64,000 nucleotides of DNA from NCBI GenBank assembly GCA_020638655.1, contig JACKIC010000005.1, positions 372,001 through 436,000 of the forward strand. Direction: 5' to 3'. The notes below the pieces were generated by a model. That model searched no databases. It saw only the letters and a program-made list of their open reading frames with translations, and was not told the origin of the DNA. Origin of the DNA: Planctomycetota bacterium (lineage in GTDB: Bacteria; Planctomycetota; UBA1135; UBA2386). Positions 8,253 to 17,780 of the stretch are shown piece by piece (the first letter of the stretch is position 1; each line of letters begins with the position of its first letter). Both the position numbers and the translations under genes were made by a program.

Positions 8253-9338
8253 ATGCGACACTCTCTCGCCATCTTGACCGCCCTGCTGCCGTGCGTTCCC
8301 GCGCTGGCGCAGAACCCGACGATCGACCTCAATCTGTGGACCGTCGAAGACCTCAACGGCGCCGGGCCGTGGACCATCGACCCGCTGACCCTCTACGCGC
8401 AGACCAGCAACACCGTCAACACCGACTGCTCGGTGCTCTACAGCGACTTCGACGTCGTCGTGCTCGACTTCCGGATGACGGTCGACCCGTCGGGCGGCGA
8501 CGACGACCTGATCGGCTTCGTGCTCGGCTGGCAGCCCGGTGACAGCAGCAACACCACCGCCGACTACATCCTCGTCGACTGGAAGAAGATCACCCAGACC
8601 TACCAGGACTGGGGCACGTCGCAGGCCGGCCTCGCCCTGTCGCGCGTCACCGGCCCGTTCACGCGCGGCTACGGCGGCGGCCCGATCGACCTGTGGTCGC
8701 ACACGCTCAACTGCACCGAGCTGTTGCGCAGCCCCACCTACGGCGCGATCGGCTGGAACTTCGCCACCGACTACTTCTTCCGCGTGATCTACACCCCGGG
8801 CAGCGTCGACATCTGGCTCGACGGCCAGCACGAGTTCAGCCTGCAGGGCACGTTCACGCCGGGCCGCTTCGGCTGCTACAACTTCTCGCAGAGCCGCACC
8901 GAGTTCCAGTTCCCGGTGCCGGGCGCCTTCACCAACTACGGCACGGGCTGCCCGGCGAGCGCCGGCACGCCCTACCTGTTCGGCCCGGTCGCGCCCAACG
9001 TCGGCGAGAACGTGCCGATCATCGTCGCCAACCTGCCGACCAATGCGCTGCCGTTCATCGCGCTGGGCCTGTCCAACCAGCACTGGTTCGGCACGCCGCT
9101 GCCGCTCGACCTCACCACCTTCGGCGCGCCGGGCTGCACCCTCTTGACCAGCAGCGACGTGCTGCTGCCCGCGACCAACTACAACGGCACCGCCTACACG
9201 ACGTTCCAGCTGCCGCCCGGGATCCCGCCGAGCAGCACGCCGCTGTTCTACGTGCAGGGTCTGGTGCTCGATCCGCTCGCCAACACGCTGGGGCTGGCGC
9301 TGTCGAACGCCGCGTCGGTCGCCGTCGGCATCCGCTGA
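8253..9338 (+). CDS. Secreted protein with thrombospondin C-terminal-like domain
   Basis: The protein has 361 residues. The ATG at 8253 follows CAGGAGCCTGCA, a good ribosome site, and starts the signal peptide MRHSLAILTALLPCVPALA. Residues ~25-225 look like the thrombospondin C-terminal lectin-like domain: SGGDDDLIGFVLG, YILVDWKK, QAGLALSRV, GWNFATDYFFRVIYTPG and DIWLDG occur in the expected order. The last ~130 residues (YGTGCPASAG onwards, with PLPLDLTTFGAPGC) are a diverged copy of the C-terminal module of the genes at 862, 2080 and 22616. It is probably a calcium- or glycan-binding exoprotein. The domain calls are from sequence pattern only. Confidence 0.75.
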   Translation: MRHSLAILTALLPCVPALAQNPTIDLNLWTVEDLNGAGPWTIDPLTLYAQTSNTVNTDCSVLYSDFDVVVLDFRMTVDPSGGDDDLIGFVLGWQPGDSSNTTADYILVDWKKITQTYQDWGTSQAGLALSRVTGPFTRGYGGGPIDLWSHTLNCTELLRSPTYGAIGWNFATDYFFRVIYTPGSVDIWLDGQHEFSLQGTFTPGRFGCYNFSQSRTEFQFPVPGAFTNYGTGCPASAGTPYLFGPVAPNVGENVPIIVANLPTNALPFIALGLSNQHWFGTPLPLDLTTFGAPGCTLLTSSDVLLPATNYNGTAYTTFQLPPGIPPSSTPLFYVQGLVLDPLANTLGLALSNAASVAVGIR

Positions 9339-9359
9339 GGCACGGCCGCGGGGCCGCGC

Positions 9360-11000
9360 TCACAGCGAGAAGGCTGCCCCGCCCGGTCCGACGACCAACT
9401 GCTGCTCGCGGGCCGCGCCGAGCAGGGGCTCCACGGTGACCGAATAGGTGCCGGGCAACACGCTCTGTTGCCAGCGACCTCGCCAGGTCACCCAGCGGTC
9501 GAGCACGACGGCACCGCTGGGGGCTCGCACGACGAGATGCGTCGGCCCCGCCGTGCCCGACGGATCGAAGTCGATCGTGGCCTCGGGCTGCAGCGTCACG
9601 ACGAGCGGTCCTTCGCCGAGCGTGCGCGTGTCGAAATCGAGCAACGCGCCACCGGCCCCAGACAGCCGCAGCCGGTAACGCCCCTCGGCGACCTGGAGCG
9701 TCGCGGCCCCTTGGCGCAGCGTCAGCCGCGCCGAACGGACGCGCAGGCTCCCGTGCGGCGGGGCGTCGAGCGACTCGAGCCAGCCGCGCAGGCCGTCTCC
9801 CTCGGGAGCATCACGCACCTCGATGCGCAGGTCACGCTGCGGCGGCAGGACGATCGTGCCGAGATCGGTGATGCTCCCGGGTGACAGCGCGATCGTGAAC
9901 ATCGGCGAGGCATGGCCATCGCATGCCAGCGCAAGTTGGAACTCGCCCGGCAGGAGGCCGGTCAGCTCGAACCGGCCGTCGGCGTCGACCGCCCCGGGCT
10001 GACGCCAGCTCTGCGCATCATTGATGCCGGCTCTCGCGGCGGGCAAGGGCTTGCCATCGCGATCGACGACCTGACCCCGCAGCGTCGCCAGACAGTTGTC
10101 GATCGCGGCTGGATCGACGGTGATCGAGAGTTCCTCCTGCCCCGCGGTCAGCGTCGCGGTCGTCAACACGACCTCCTTGAGCACGACGGCGACGTGTGCA
10201 TCCTTGCGCTCGGGCATCTCGAGCGTGCCTGCGTAGCGCGCCGGCAAACTGACGGCGCCGCGCATCGCCTCGATGCCGCGGCTCGGCATCCACCTGGCGA
10301 CGGTCATCGGCGTGTTGCGCAGCTCCGACGTCGGCAGCTTGCTCGGGATCTCGTGCCAGAGCGCGATCACCACGAGGGAGTCCTCGAGGCGCCACGGCCC
10401 CCTGGTCTGCGCCTTGCGCCTTTGCGCGACGTTCTCGTGCAACGGCCGCCCGTCCGGTGACTGCAACAGCACCTTGACGATCCAGCTCGGCTCGAGCACC
10501 ACGTCGACACGCATCTCGCGGACGCCTGGCGCGACCTCGAGCGCGCACGTGTATTCGCGCACACCGGGCGCGCGCGCGCGGAGTTCGTAGTCGCCAGGCG
10601 CGACATCGGGCCACGCGAACTGCTGCTGCCCCGCGTTCAGATACGAGTTGTAGAGCGGCTTGCTCACGCCGCCACGGACCAGCGACAGCGACAGGCTACC
10701 AGGCACCCGTGCCCCATCGATCATGCGCACGGCGCCGTACACCAACGCTCCCGACGACGCCTCACTCGCGCCGGCCTGCCCGCCCTCGATCACCGCGGGC
10801 AGCGGCGCCTCGACGCGCGTTTCGGCCGATTCGGAAACATGCGGCGCGACCACCTCAGGCCCGGCAGGCGCGACCGCCGGCGCCGGAACGCGCGGCGCAG
10901 CCGCGGCGGGCGCCCCGCACCACAGGCTCACCGCCAACGCGACGATCGGGATCGCCAGCGCGACCGCGAGCACGATCCACAGCGAACGGTTGGGGTTCAT
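9360..11000 (-). CDS. Membrane-anchored protein with carboxypeptidase-regulatory-like repeats
   Basis: The protein has 546 residues. An N-terminal hydrophobic segment (WIVLAVALAIPIVALAVSLW, residues 8-27) is a membrane anchor or uncleaved signal, followed by an Ala/Pro linker. The extracytoplasmic part holds several beta-sandwich repeats of the carboxypeptidase-regulatory type, e.g. LRGQVVDRDGKPLPAARAGI with GRFELTGLLPGEFQLAL. Start ATG 10998-11000 overlaps the stop of the upstream gene (ATGA), so the pair is translationally coupled. No catalytic residues are seen. It is probably a structural or adhesive envelope protein. Confidence 0.75.
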   Translation of the reverse strand: MNPNRSLWIVLAVALAIPIVALAVSLWCGAPAAAAPRVPAPAVAPAGPEVVAPHVSESAETRVEAPLPAVIEGGQAGASEASSGALVYGAVRMIDGARVPGSLSLSLVRGGVSKPLYNSYLNAGQQQFAWPDVAPGDYELRARAPGVREYTCALEVAPGVREMRVDVVLEPSWIVKVLLQSPDGRPLHENVAQRRKAQTRGPWRLEDSLVVIALWHEIPSKLPTSELRNTPMTVARWMPSRGIEAMRGAVSLPARYAGTLEMPERKDAHVAVVLKEVVLTTATLTAGQEELSITVDPAAIDNCLATLRGQVVDRDGKPLPAARAGINDAQSWRQPGAVDADGRFELTGLLPGEFQLALACDGHASPMFTIALSPGSITDLGTIVLPPQRDLRIEVRDAPEGDGLRGWLESLDAPPHGSLRVRSARLTLRQGAATLQVAEGRYRLRLSGAGGALLDFDTRTLGEGPLVVTLQPEATIDFDPSGTAGPTHLVVRAPSGAVVLDRWVTWRGRWQQSVLPGTYSVTVEPLLGAAREQQLVVGPGGAAFSL

Positions 11001-12592
11001 TGCAGCTCCTTGGCGAGGTCGGCGCCCGCGACGCGCAGTGCCTCGCTGCCCAGGCGAGCGCCACGTCCGTCGTAGATCGTCAGCTGATAGTCGCCGTCGG
11101 GCAGGGAGATCGAGCCCTCGTTCCAGCGCTGCTCGAGCCGCGACACGACGAGCGGGTTGCCATCGCGATCCGTGACAACCGCGACGCGCAGGCTCATCGG
11201 CGGGCAGGACAGCCGCACCTTGTGCGCGGGCAACACCGTGATCGCAAAGCGCTCGGTGGGCGCCGCGGACGCATCGACGACGGCGAAGCCGACCCTACCG
11301 TCCTGCGCGAGGGCGCGCATCGAGTAGCGCCGCATCCCGTCGGTCAGCGCGAAGTCGCCGTCGCCGTCCGCGCTCGTGCTGCGCCGGTCCATCATCGGAT
11401 GCGGCGGCCGCCACAGATCGACCGCCGTCCACTGCACCGAAGCCGCCACGCCGACGCCGTCGGCGCCGACGACGCGCCCCTGCAGCTTGCCGGGCGCCGT
11501 CAGGACGATGTCGCCGAGGTCGAGGTCCGCGCCAGGTTCGACCGTGAGGTGGGTGCTGTAGCGCTCGCTGTCCGGGCTCATCACGTCGAAGGACGCGAGC
11601 CCCGGCAGGACCTTGTCGATCACGGCGACGCCATTCTCGTCGGTCCGGCCACCATGGCCGCCGCCCTGCGCGGTCGACAAGCGGATCATCGCCTTGGCGA
11701 TCGGGCCGTTCGGCCCGACGAGACGGAGCCGCACCTTCGCATAGCGCCGCTCGACCTCGGCGAGGTCGATCACGAAGTGCACTTCGGTCTGCCCGGGGTC
11801 GATGCGCTGCTGGGCGAGCACCGTGTGGCGCAGCAGTACGGCCGCGTACACTGGCGGCGGCTGGTCCAGTTCGAGCACGCCGTCGTCCCCGTCGGGTTCG
11901 GCGAGTTGGTTGAGGTCGCCGGACTTCCGATGCCGACCGACGCCGGCGATCGAGAGAGACGAGTTCTCGGTCGGCTCGAAATCGCCCACCAGCGCCGCCG
12001 CGGTGATCACGATGCCGAGCCCCTGCCAGAGGCCTGTCTTGGTGAGCTCTGCCTGCAGCCGCTTGCCGTCGGTCGTGCGAATCGACACGGGCAGCACCAC
12101 CGCCGCCTGCAGTTCGATGTCCAACCGCTGAATCGCCGCCCCGGTCAGCGTGTGCTCGAAGTCGAGCCGACGAAAGCCGGGCACCTCGCAGGTGACGCGC
12201 CAGGTCCCCGGCGAGAGGTCGCAGACGGCGTAGCCTCCAGCAGCGCTGATCTCCGCCGAGCGCCACGTTCCCTGGCGCCGCATGCTCATACGGATCGAGT
12301 CCATCTCGGGAAACGCGGTCGAAGTCAGCAGGCGTCCCTGCAGGATCACCTGCTGCCCGGCCGACGCCCCGCCATCGGACACGACCACCTCGCGTCGCTC
12401 GGAGGACGCCGATGCGCCTTGCGCGCGGTCGACGCCAGCAGCCTCGGGGGCACCGGGCCCGGCATCGGCGACGCCGACCGCGCGGTCGCCCACGTGCGGC
12501 AAGGCCACCTCGGCCTGACGCGACCACCAGACCCCGAGCAACAGCACCAGAACGACCGCTTCGATCCCGATCAGCGAGGGCAAGACGCGCAT
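10997..12592 (-). CDS. Membrane-anchored carboxypeptidase-regulatory-like protein, partner of the next gene
   Basis: The protein has 531 residues. The ATG at 12592 is chosen because CTGGAGGTGGTC precedes it and it begins an N-terminal transmembrane helix (SLIGIEAVVLVLLLGVWW). The rest is beta-sandwich repeats: LQGRLLTSTAFPEM, GGYAVCDLSPGTWRVTCE, GVAVIDKVLPGLASFDVM, LQGRVVGADGVGV. It is distantly related to the gene it overlaps downstream, with the same architecture, and is likely an old duplicate. The function of the pair is unknown; they may form a surface complex. Confidence 0.75.
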   Translation of the reverse strand: MRVLPSLIGIEAVVLVLLLGVWWSRQAEVALPHVGDRAVGVADAGPGAPEAAGVDRAQGASASSERREVVVSDGGASAGQQVILQGRLLTSTAFPEMDSIRMSMRRQGTWRSAEISAAGGYAVCDLSPGTWRVTCEVPGFRRLDFEHTLTGAAIQRLDIELQAAVVLPVSIRTTDGKRLQAELTKTGLWQGLGIVITAAALVGDFEPTENSSLSIAGVGRHRKSGDLNQLAEPDGDDGVLELDQPPPVYAAVLLRHTVLAQQRIDPGQTEVHFVIDLAEVERRYAKVRLRLVGPNGPIAKAMIRLSTAQGGGHGGRTDENGVAVIDKVLPGLASFDVMSPDSERYSTHLTVEPGADLDLGDIVLTAPGKLQGRVVGADGVGVAASVQWTAVDLWRPPHPMMDRRSTSADGDGDFALTDGMRRYSMRALAQDGRVGFAVVDASAAPTERFAITVLPAHKVRLSCPPMSLRVAVVTDRDGNPLVVSRLEQRWNEGSISLPDGDYQLTIYDGRGARLGSEALRVAGADLAKELQ

Positions 12593-12777
12593 GACCACCT
12601 CCAGGTCGCGAGAGTCTAGCGGGATGCCGGACTGCGTGGCCTCACAACCCCGACGTGAACGTGAATGAAGGTGCGCCCGCACGCACAATGGCGCCGGCAG
12701 CGCATCTGCGATTCCCCGGAACCGAGCGGTCCGGATCCCGTTGGCGCGGCGCCACCCGTCGACCCAGGAGATCCCCG

Positions 12778-13572
12778 ATGCACGCCGCCGCGCTCGCGCC
12801 CTGTCTTCTCGCCCTGCTGTCCCTGCCCGACATCATCCCGCCCGGGACGCGCAGCGTGCCGCTCGAGACGAAGCTCGAGGCCGCGCCCCTGCTGGAGCGC
12901 TGCTGCGTGCAGTACGTCGTGGTCAAGGGCGACACACTCGAGAAGATCGCGCGCGAACGGTGCGGCGGCGCCAAGGACGTGCGCGCGATCCTGGCGCTGA
13001 ACCCGGACGTGAAGCCGTCACGCATGCAGATCGGTGAGCGGTTGTGGCTGCCGCCCAAGCGGGCGCTCGCCGAGGGTGAGGAGCCGGTGTTCGTGTACGT
13101 CGAGCCGGGTTGGCCCGTGCACGGCACCGGCGCGCCGTTCGCGCTCGGCGACCCCATCCGCCCCGGTCGCAACACCCAGCTCGCGTTCCTGCTCGTGCCC
13201 AAGAGCCAGCTCGCCGCCTACCGCGCGGCCGGCGCGAAGGGCGCGGCGAACGTCGAGAAGCTCGCGGTCGACGGCAAGATCCAGCTGCTGACCACGTGGG
13301 GCTGCGGCAACCGCGTGCCAGAAGGCGACCCGACCGCGAAGCTCAGCCAGACCTTCGTGATCACCAAGGAGCCCGAAGGCAAGTTCGTGCTGCAGGCCCA
13401 GGTCACCGCCTTCGACAAGGACGGCAAGGTGATCGAACCGGGCGCCGAGAAGAAGGTGAAGGAGCCCGCCAAGGACGGGCTCTGGCTGCTGCTGCTCACC
13501 GCGGCGGGCGGCGGCTGGCTACTGCTGCGCACGCGCCGCCGCAGCGCGGACCTCGCCCCGACGGCCGCATGA
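12778..13572 (+). CDS. Exported LysM-domain protein with C-terminal membrane anchor
   Basis: The protein has 264 residues. The ATG at 12778 follows CCAGGAGATCCCCG. The N-terminus is a short signal-like segment (MHAAALAPCLLALLSLP). A LysM glycan-binding domain spans about residues 42-90 (VVVKGDTLEKIARERCGG through MQIGERLWLPP). A middle domain of unknown type follows, then a C-terminal hydrophobic helix and Arg-rich end (LWLLLLTAAGGGWLLLRTRRR), which predicts a periplasmic protein anchored at its C-terminus. Its stop overlaps the next start (ATGA). It probably binds peptidoglycan or related glycan. Confidence 0.8.
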   Translation: MHAAALAPCLLALLSLPDIIPPGTRSVPLETKLEAAPLLERCCVQYVVVKGDTLEKIARERCGGAKDVRAILALNPDVKPSRMQIGERLWLPPKRALAEGEEPVFVYVEPGWPVHGTGAPFALGDPIRPGRNTQLAFLLVPKSQLAAYRAAGAKGAANVEKLAVDGKIQLLTTWGCGNRVPEGDPTAKLSQTFVITKEPEGKFVLQAQVTAFDKDGKVIEPGAEKKVKEPAKDGLWLLLLTAAGGGWLLLRTRRRSADLAPTAA

Positions 13573-14522
13573 ACCCGTTCGCGGGCCGGCTGCTGGCGGG
13601 CGCGGCGCTGGTGATCGGCTGCGCGGTCGCCGCGACGCTGACGCCGCTGTGGACCTACGCCGTGTCGCTGGCCCTGTTCGGGCTGCCCCACGTGCTGGTC
13701 GAGTTGCGTTACGTCGACGAGCGCTTCGCCGCCCGGCTGCCGCGGCGCACGACCGCGTGGCTGCTGCTGGGCCTCGTCTGCGTTGCCGCGCTGCGCGCGC
13801 TCACCCTCGTCAGCCTCGGCGACGCGGGCACCCGCGTCACCGCCGAACTGCTGGTCGGTGCCGCGTCGGTCGCGCTGGTGCTGCCGCTGCTGGCCCGCAG
13901 CCGCGCCACCCCGTTCGCCGTCGCCGTCGCACTGGCGCTGATCGCCGGCGCCTGGTTCACCCCGGTGCCCACGCTGGTCTCGCTCGCGCTGCTGCACAAC
14001 CTCACGCCAGTCGGCTTCCTGGCCGAACGGCTGCGCGGCCCGGACCGCCGCCGCGGCCTGGCGTTCGCCGCGCTCGCGTTCGGCGCCGTTCCCGCGGTGA
14101 TGCTGCTGGCACCGTCCGCGGAGCCGCTGCTGACCGGACCGCTGTCGACCGGCCACCTCGACGACCACCTGCCGGCGTTCGTGCCCGGCCCGCTGCTAGG
14201 CTCCACCTTCGCGGACCGCCTGTTCGCGGCCGCCGCGTACCTGCAGTGCATGCACTACGCCGTCGTGCTGGGAGTCCTGCCGCGGCTCTCGACCGGCGAA
14301 CGCGCCGGGACGCTGGCGCCGTGGCCGCCGCGCCGCGCGTTCGGTCTCGCGGTGCTCGGCCTGGGCGCCGTTGCCGCGCTCGGCTTCGCGCTCGACTTCG
14401 TCGGCACCCGCAGCGCCTACGCGATGTTCGCGGCCGTGCACGCCTGGATCGAGATCCCGGTGCTCGTGCTCGCCTGCGGCGTGCCGGCGCGCAGCCGCCT
14501 CGAGGCCCTGGTGGCCACATGA
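13569..14522 (+). CDS. Polytopic membrane protein with conserved histidines
   Basis: The protein has 317 residues and about eight transmembrane helices. Motifs include FGLPHVLVELRYVDERF near the N-terminus, ALLHNLTPVGF, LQCMHYAVVLGVLP and HAWIEIPVL near the C-terminus. Histidines within helices recall the Brp/Blh carotene-dioxygenase-type membrane enzymes, but the resemblance is weak and I do not assign a function. Both ends overlap neighbours by ATGA, so it is coupled to the LysM gene and to the small membrane protein after it. Confidence 0.7.
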   Translation: MNPFAGRLLAGAALVIGCAVAATLTPLWTYAVSLALFGLPHVLVELRYVDERFAARLPRRTTAWLLLGLVCVAALRALTLVSLGDAGTRVTAELLVGAASVALVLPLLARSRATPFAVAVALALIAGAWFTPVPTLVSLALLHNLTPVGFLAERLRGPDRRRGLAFAALAFGAVPAVMLLAPSAEPLLTGPLSTGHLDDHLPAFVPGPLLGSTFADRLFAAAAYLQCMHYAVVLGVLPRLSTGERAGTLAPWPPRRAFGLAVLGLGAVAALGFALDFVGTRSAYAMFAAVHAWIEIPVLVLACGVPARSRLEALVAT

Positions 14523-14821
14523 ACTGGCTCTTCGCGTTCCTGCTGACCGTCGCCATCGAACTGCCGATCGTGGTCGCCTGGGCGCCGCGCGACCGACGGC
14601 GCCGGATCGCGGTCGACGCGTTCGCCGCGAACCTGCTGACGCACTCCGCGGCCTGGTATCTGGTGCGTTCGCTCGCGGCGCCGTGGCTGCTCGTCGAGAT
14701 CGGCGTCGCCGCGGTCGAAGCGCTGGTATATCGAGGCGTCAGCCGCCTCACGTGGTCGCGCGCCCTCGCGGCATCGTGCTGCGCCAACGGCGTCACCGCC
14801 GCGCTGTCGTTCGTGTTCTGA
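14519..14821 (+). CDS. Small membrane protein
   Basis: The protein has 100 residues and three hydrophobic segments (NWLFAFLLTVAIELPIVVAW; a central one; and LAASCCANGVTAALSFVF at the end). The start overlaps the stop of the polytopic protein (ATGA), placing it last in a three-gene operon. I do not recognise the family. It probably acts with the membrane protein encoded just upstream. Confidence 0.65.
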   Translation: MNWLFAFLLTVAIELPIVVAWAPRDRRRRIAVDAFAANLLTHSAAWYLVRSLAAPWLLVEIGVAAVEALVYRGVSRLTWSRALAASCCANGVTAALSFVF

Positions 14822-14840
14822 AGGCACCCGCCGTACAGCG

Positions 14841-14875
14841 AGCGACCGTCGCGGGTCACCCCCGCGGCGGTCGCT
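14841..14875. terminator. Hairpin between convergent operons
   Basis: AGCGACCG pairs with CGGTCGCT and an inner TCGCGGG with CCCGCGG (one mismatch). It lies 19 bases past the small membrane protein gene and 19 bases before the end of the convergent decahaem gene, so it can serve both strands. Confidence 0.65.
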
Positions 14876-14893
14876 ACCGAGCTCTGCACCCGA

Positions 14894-17632
14894 TCACTTG
14901 ATCTTGTGCACGTTGATCACGGACAGCTCGTCGTTGGTGCCGTGACAGATCGCGCAGGCCTCGGCGCCGAACATCGTGGTGTTGACGTCCATGTGGGCGC
15001 GCGCGGCGGTGTCGGTGTGGCAGCTGCTGCACGCGACCATCCACGACCGCGTCATGATGGTCTGCATCGGGTGGCGGCGCTCCGCCGGCAGTTGCCAGAC
15101 GGTGTTCTGGCCGTGGCACTTCGCGCAGTCCTGCACGCCGCCCGGCATCGCGGGGAACACTTCCTTGTGCGCCGCGTGCAGCCAGTGGCGGAACTCCACC
15201 GACTCGCCGACCGCGCTGCCACCCTCGTAGAGCGGCCTGCCTTCCATGCCCGCGGTGCCGTGGCACGACAGGCAGGTCTCGAGGCTGCGGCGGCTGCCGC
15301 CGTGGAACTGCAGGCTGTTGTGGCAGCCGTAGCAGCTCTGCGGGTCGGCGCGCGGCACCTCGACGATCTCGGTGGCGCCGCCGAACAGCAGCCGCGTCAC
15401 GGTCGAGTCGGCACCTTCGGTGTAGGTGGTGACCTCGGTCGCGCGCGTCACGCTCAGCGACTGCGCGCCGTGCAGATCGAAGGTGTAGGTGCCGTCGAGC
15501 ACCGGCAGACCGGTCCAGTCGCCCCAGTCTTCGCCGTTGGTCTCCGTGTTGTTGATCGAGCCCGGATAGACGGCCGGGATCTCGAAGTCGGTCGTGTAGG
15601 TCGCGAGCAGCTCGCCATCGCCGATCTCCGAGGTCTCGGTGAAGATCCCGGTCAGCGCGTCCAGCGAGTAGGTCGAGCTCGAAACGCTCGCCGTCGTCAC
15701 CTTGGTGACCGTCGCGCCGATCGCGTGATCGTTGCTGAGGCCGGCCTTGTAGGTCGTCCGGTACTGCGACCCGAACCACAGCCGGTCGCCCTGCACCATC
15801 TGGACCCGCATGAACTCACGCACGCCGGCGAGGGCGTCGTCGATGACCACGTAGTCACCGTTGTTGAAGTTGGCGCCGCCGCCGACGGCGACGTCGAGGT
15901 AGTTCTGCGCCGCGCCCGCGCCGACCAGCAGGGTCGTCGTCGCGCCCGTTCCGGTGACGCGCAGCACCGTGGTCAACGCGCCCGTGCGGTTCCAGTGCGG
16001 AGCGCGCGAGCTGCTGAAGGTGTTGAGGTTGGCGTCGGACACGCCGATCGGCTCGTAGAAGACGATCTCGGGCAGACGGAACGTGTACGGGCCGTTGCCG
16101 ACGAACAGATCGGTCGGGATGCGTTGGTAGTTGAGCAGCTGCGGGTTGACGGTCGGGCCCGTCAACAGCGTCTCGATGCGGCTCAGCGAGCTCGCGGCGA
16201 TCACGGCGCCGTCGTTGTTCTTGGCCTGGAACGTGACCTCGACCTTCTCACCGGCCTCGAAGCGACCGTTGCCGTTGCCGATGTCGGTCACCGAGGCGAC
16301 CTCGAACACCACGCCCTGCGCGACGTTCGCATCGACCAGCGGGTGGCGGTGCGCGTCGACGAGGTCGAGCGGCGTGCCGCTCTCGCGGTGGCACTGCGTG
16401 CACGCGGCGCTGTCGGCCTGCGGCGGCATCGTCGAGCCGTTGGAGGTGTAGGCGTGGCTGGGCACCCAGTCGTCGTGGCACGACGTGCACGTCGTGATCG
16501 TCGGCTTGGCCCAGATGGTGTCGCCCTGCAGCGGCGCGCCGAGCGGGCCGTCGCCGTCGGGGTCACCGTGGCACTCGTTGCACTCCGACGGGCCGCGACG
16601 CATCGTGTCCTCGGCGGAGCGCTGCGCCGACGTCAGGGTCGTGTAGCCGAGGTCGCGCGGCATCGGCGTGAAGAAGCTCGGCCAGGCCGGCCACGTCACC
16701 GTCGAGAAGTCGTTGAGCGAATTGCCGTAGCCCATGATCTGGTAGGGCTGCGGCGTCGCGTCGTAGCTGCGGCTGCCGTCGGGGTTGGTGGTCACACCGA
16801 GCACCGAGGGAAGGTGCTTGCCGGAGTGGATCTTGTGGATCATCACCTTGAAGTCGATCGCGACGCCGGGCGTGCCGCCGGCGACGGACGGGTCGTTGCG
16901 ATCCTCGGCGCCCGCGGTGTGGCACAGCAGGCAGTTGGTGATCTGGTTGCGGTTGTCGCCGTGCGCGCGCAGTTCGGTGTGGCACTTGTTGCAGTTGGCC
17001 AGCAGCACGACCTCACGCGGCTCGAGCGTGGTCGCCGCGCCGAGCAGGAAGTTGCGCGTCGCGTTGCCCGGATCGCGATAGAGCGTGTCGCCGATCTGGT
17101 AGTCCTTGCGGATCTCCATGCCGACCGTGTAGGTGCCGTCGATCAGCGGCTGCCCCGTCAGCTCCCCTTCGCTGAGCGCCGTCGTGTCGTTGAGCGGCTC
17201 CAGGTACTTGTCGGGAATCGCCACCGCGAACTCGTAGGTGTAGGCACCGACCGCGCGCTTCTTCGAACGCGCGATGACGTCCGCCTGGGACGCGATCACA
17301 CGCTGGTAGTTGGACGTGGGGCCAGACACCATGATCGCGGCGCGCGCCATCGTCGACAGCTCGAGCGGCTCACCGAGGTCGGTGGCAACCTTGAAGTCGA
17401 CCGAGAGCACGTCGCCGACGCCGATGTGTCCAGGGGTGCGGCCGCGCACCTCTTCGATGGTCACGACGACGCCGGGCAGCACGCCGTCGGAGGGCACGAC
17501 CGGTTCCGGGGCGATGCCCGCCGGGGGCGGCGAGGAACTGCTGTTGTGGCAGGCGCCGACGAGCAGCAGCAGGGTGGCAGCGGCGAGCGCCGAGCCACGG
17601 AGGAAGAGGGAGCTGATTGGGGAGCGCAGCAT
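14894..17632 (-). CDS. OmcA/MtrC-like decahaem c-type cytochrome lipoprotein
   Basis: The protein has 912 residues. The ATG at 17632 starts a lipoprotein signal peptide ending in LLLLVGAC (Cys28), followed by a Ser/Pro linker. I count ten CxxCH haem motifs in two groups of five: CNKCH, CLLCH, CNECH, CTSCH, CTQCH, then after a ~300-residue beta-rich stretch CYGCH, CLSCH, CAKCH, CSSCH, CAICH. Two pentahaem domains alternating with beta domains is the OmcA/MtrC layout of outer-surface cytochromes that pass electrons to extracellular acceptors. No barrel or periplasmic partner is adjacent; candidates lie at 52785-56578. Confidence 0.88.
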   Translation of the reverse strand: MLRSPISSLFLRGSALAAATLLLLVGACHNSSSSPPPAGIAPEPVVPSDGVLPGVVVTIEEVRGRTPGHIGVGDVLSVDFKVATDLGEPLELSTMARAAIMVSGPTSNYQRVIASQADVIARSKKRAVGAYTYEFAVAIPDKYLEPLNDTTALSEGELTGQPLIDGTYTVGMEIRKDYQIGDTLYRDPGNATRNFLLGAATTLEPREVVLLANCNKCHTELRAHGDNRNQITNCLLCHTAGAEDRNDPSVAGGTPGVAIDFKVMIHKIHSGKHLPSVLGVTTNPDGSRSYDATPQPYQIMGYGNSLNDFSTVTWPAWPSFFTPMPRDLGYTTLTSAQRSAEDTMRRGPSECNECHGDPDGDGPLGAPLQGDTIWAKPTITTCTSCHDDWVPSHAYTSNGSTMPPQADSAACTQCHRESGTPLDLVDAHRHPLVDANVAQGVVFEVASVTDIGNGNGRFEAGEKVEVTFQAKNNDGAVIAASSLSRIETLLTGPTVNPQLLNYQRIPTDLFVGNGPYTFRLPEIVFYEPIGVSDANLNTFSSSRAPHWNRTGALTTVLRVTGTGATTTLLVGAGAAQNYLDVAVGGGANFNNGDYVVIDDALAGVREFMRVQMVQGDRLWFGSQYRTTYKAGLSNDHAIGATVTKVTTASVSSSTYSLDALTGIFTETSEIGDGELLATYTTDFEIPAVYPGSINNTETNGEDWGDWTGLPVLDGTYTFDLHGAQSLSVTRATEVTTYTEGADSTVTRLLFGGATEIVEVPRADPQSCYGCHNSLQFHGGSRRSLETCLSCHGTAGMEGRPLYEGGSAVGESVEFRHWLHAAHKEVFPAMPGGVQDCAKCHGQNTVWQLPAERRHPMQTIMTRSWMVACSSCHTDTAARAHMDVNTTMFGAEACAICHGTNDELSVINVHKIK

Positions 17633-17780
17633 GGGAGTCACACCACTGTGGCGGCGCCGGAATGACGACCGCATGACGGAGAAGTGGACCCCGTTCGGGG
17701 GCGGCTGCCCAGCCAGCCCTTGTGCTGGCCCGCATCCGACTGAGTGCGTAGGCGAGGGTCGCCCCGCCCTCGGCCCCGGC

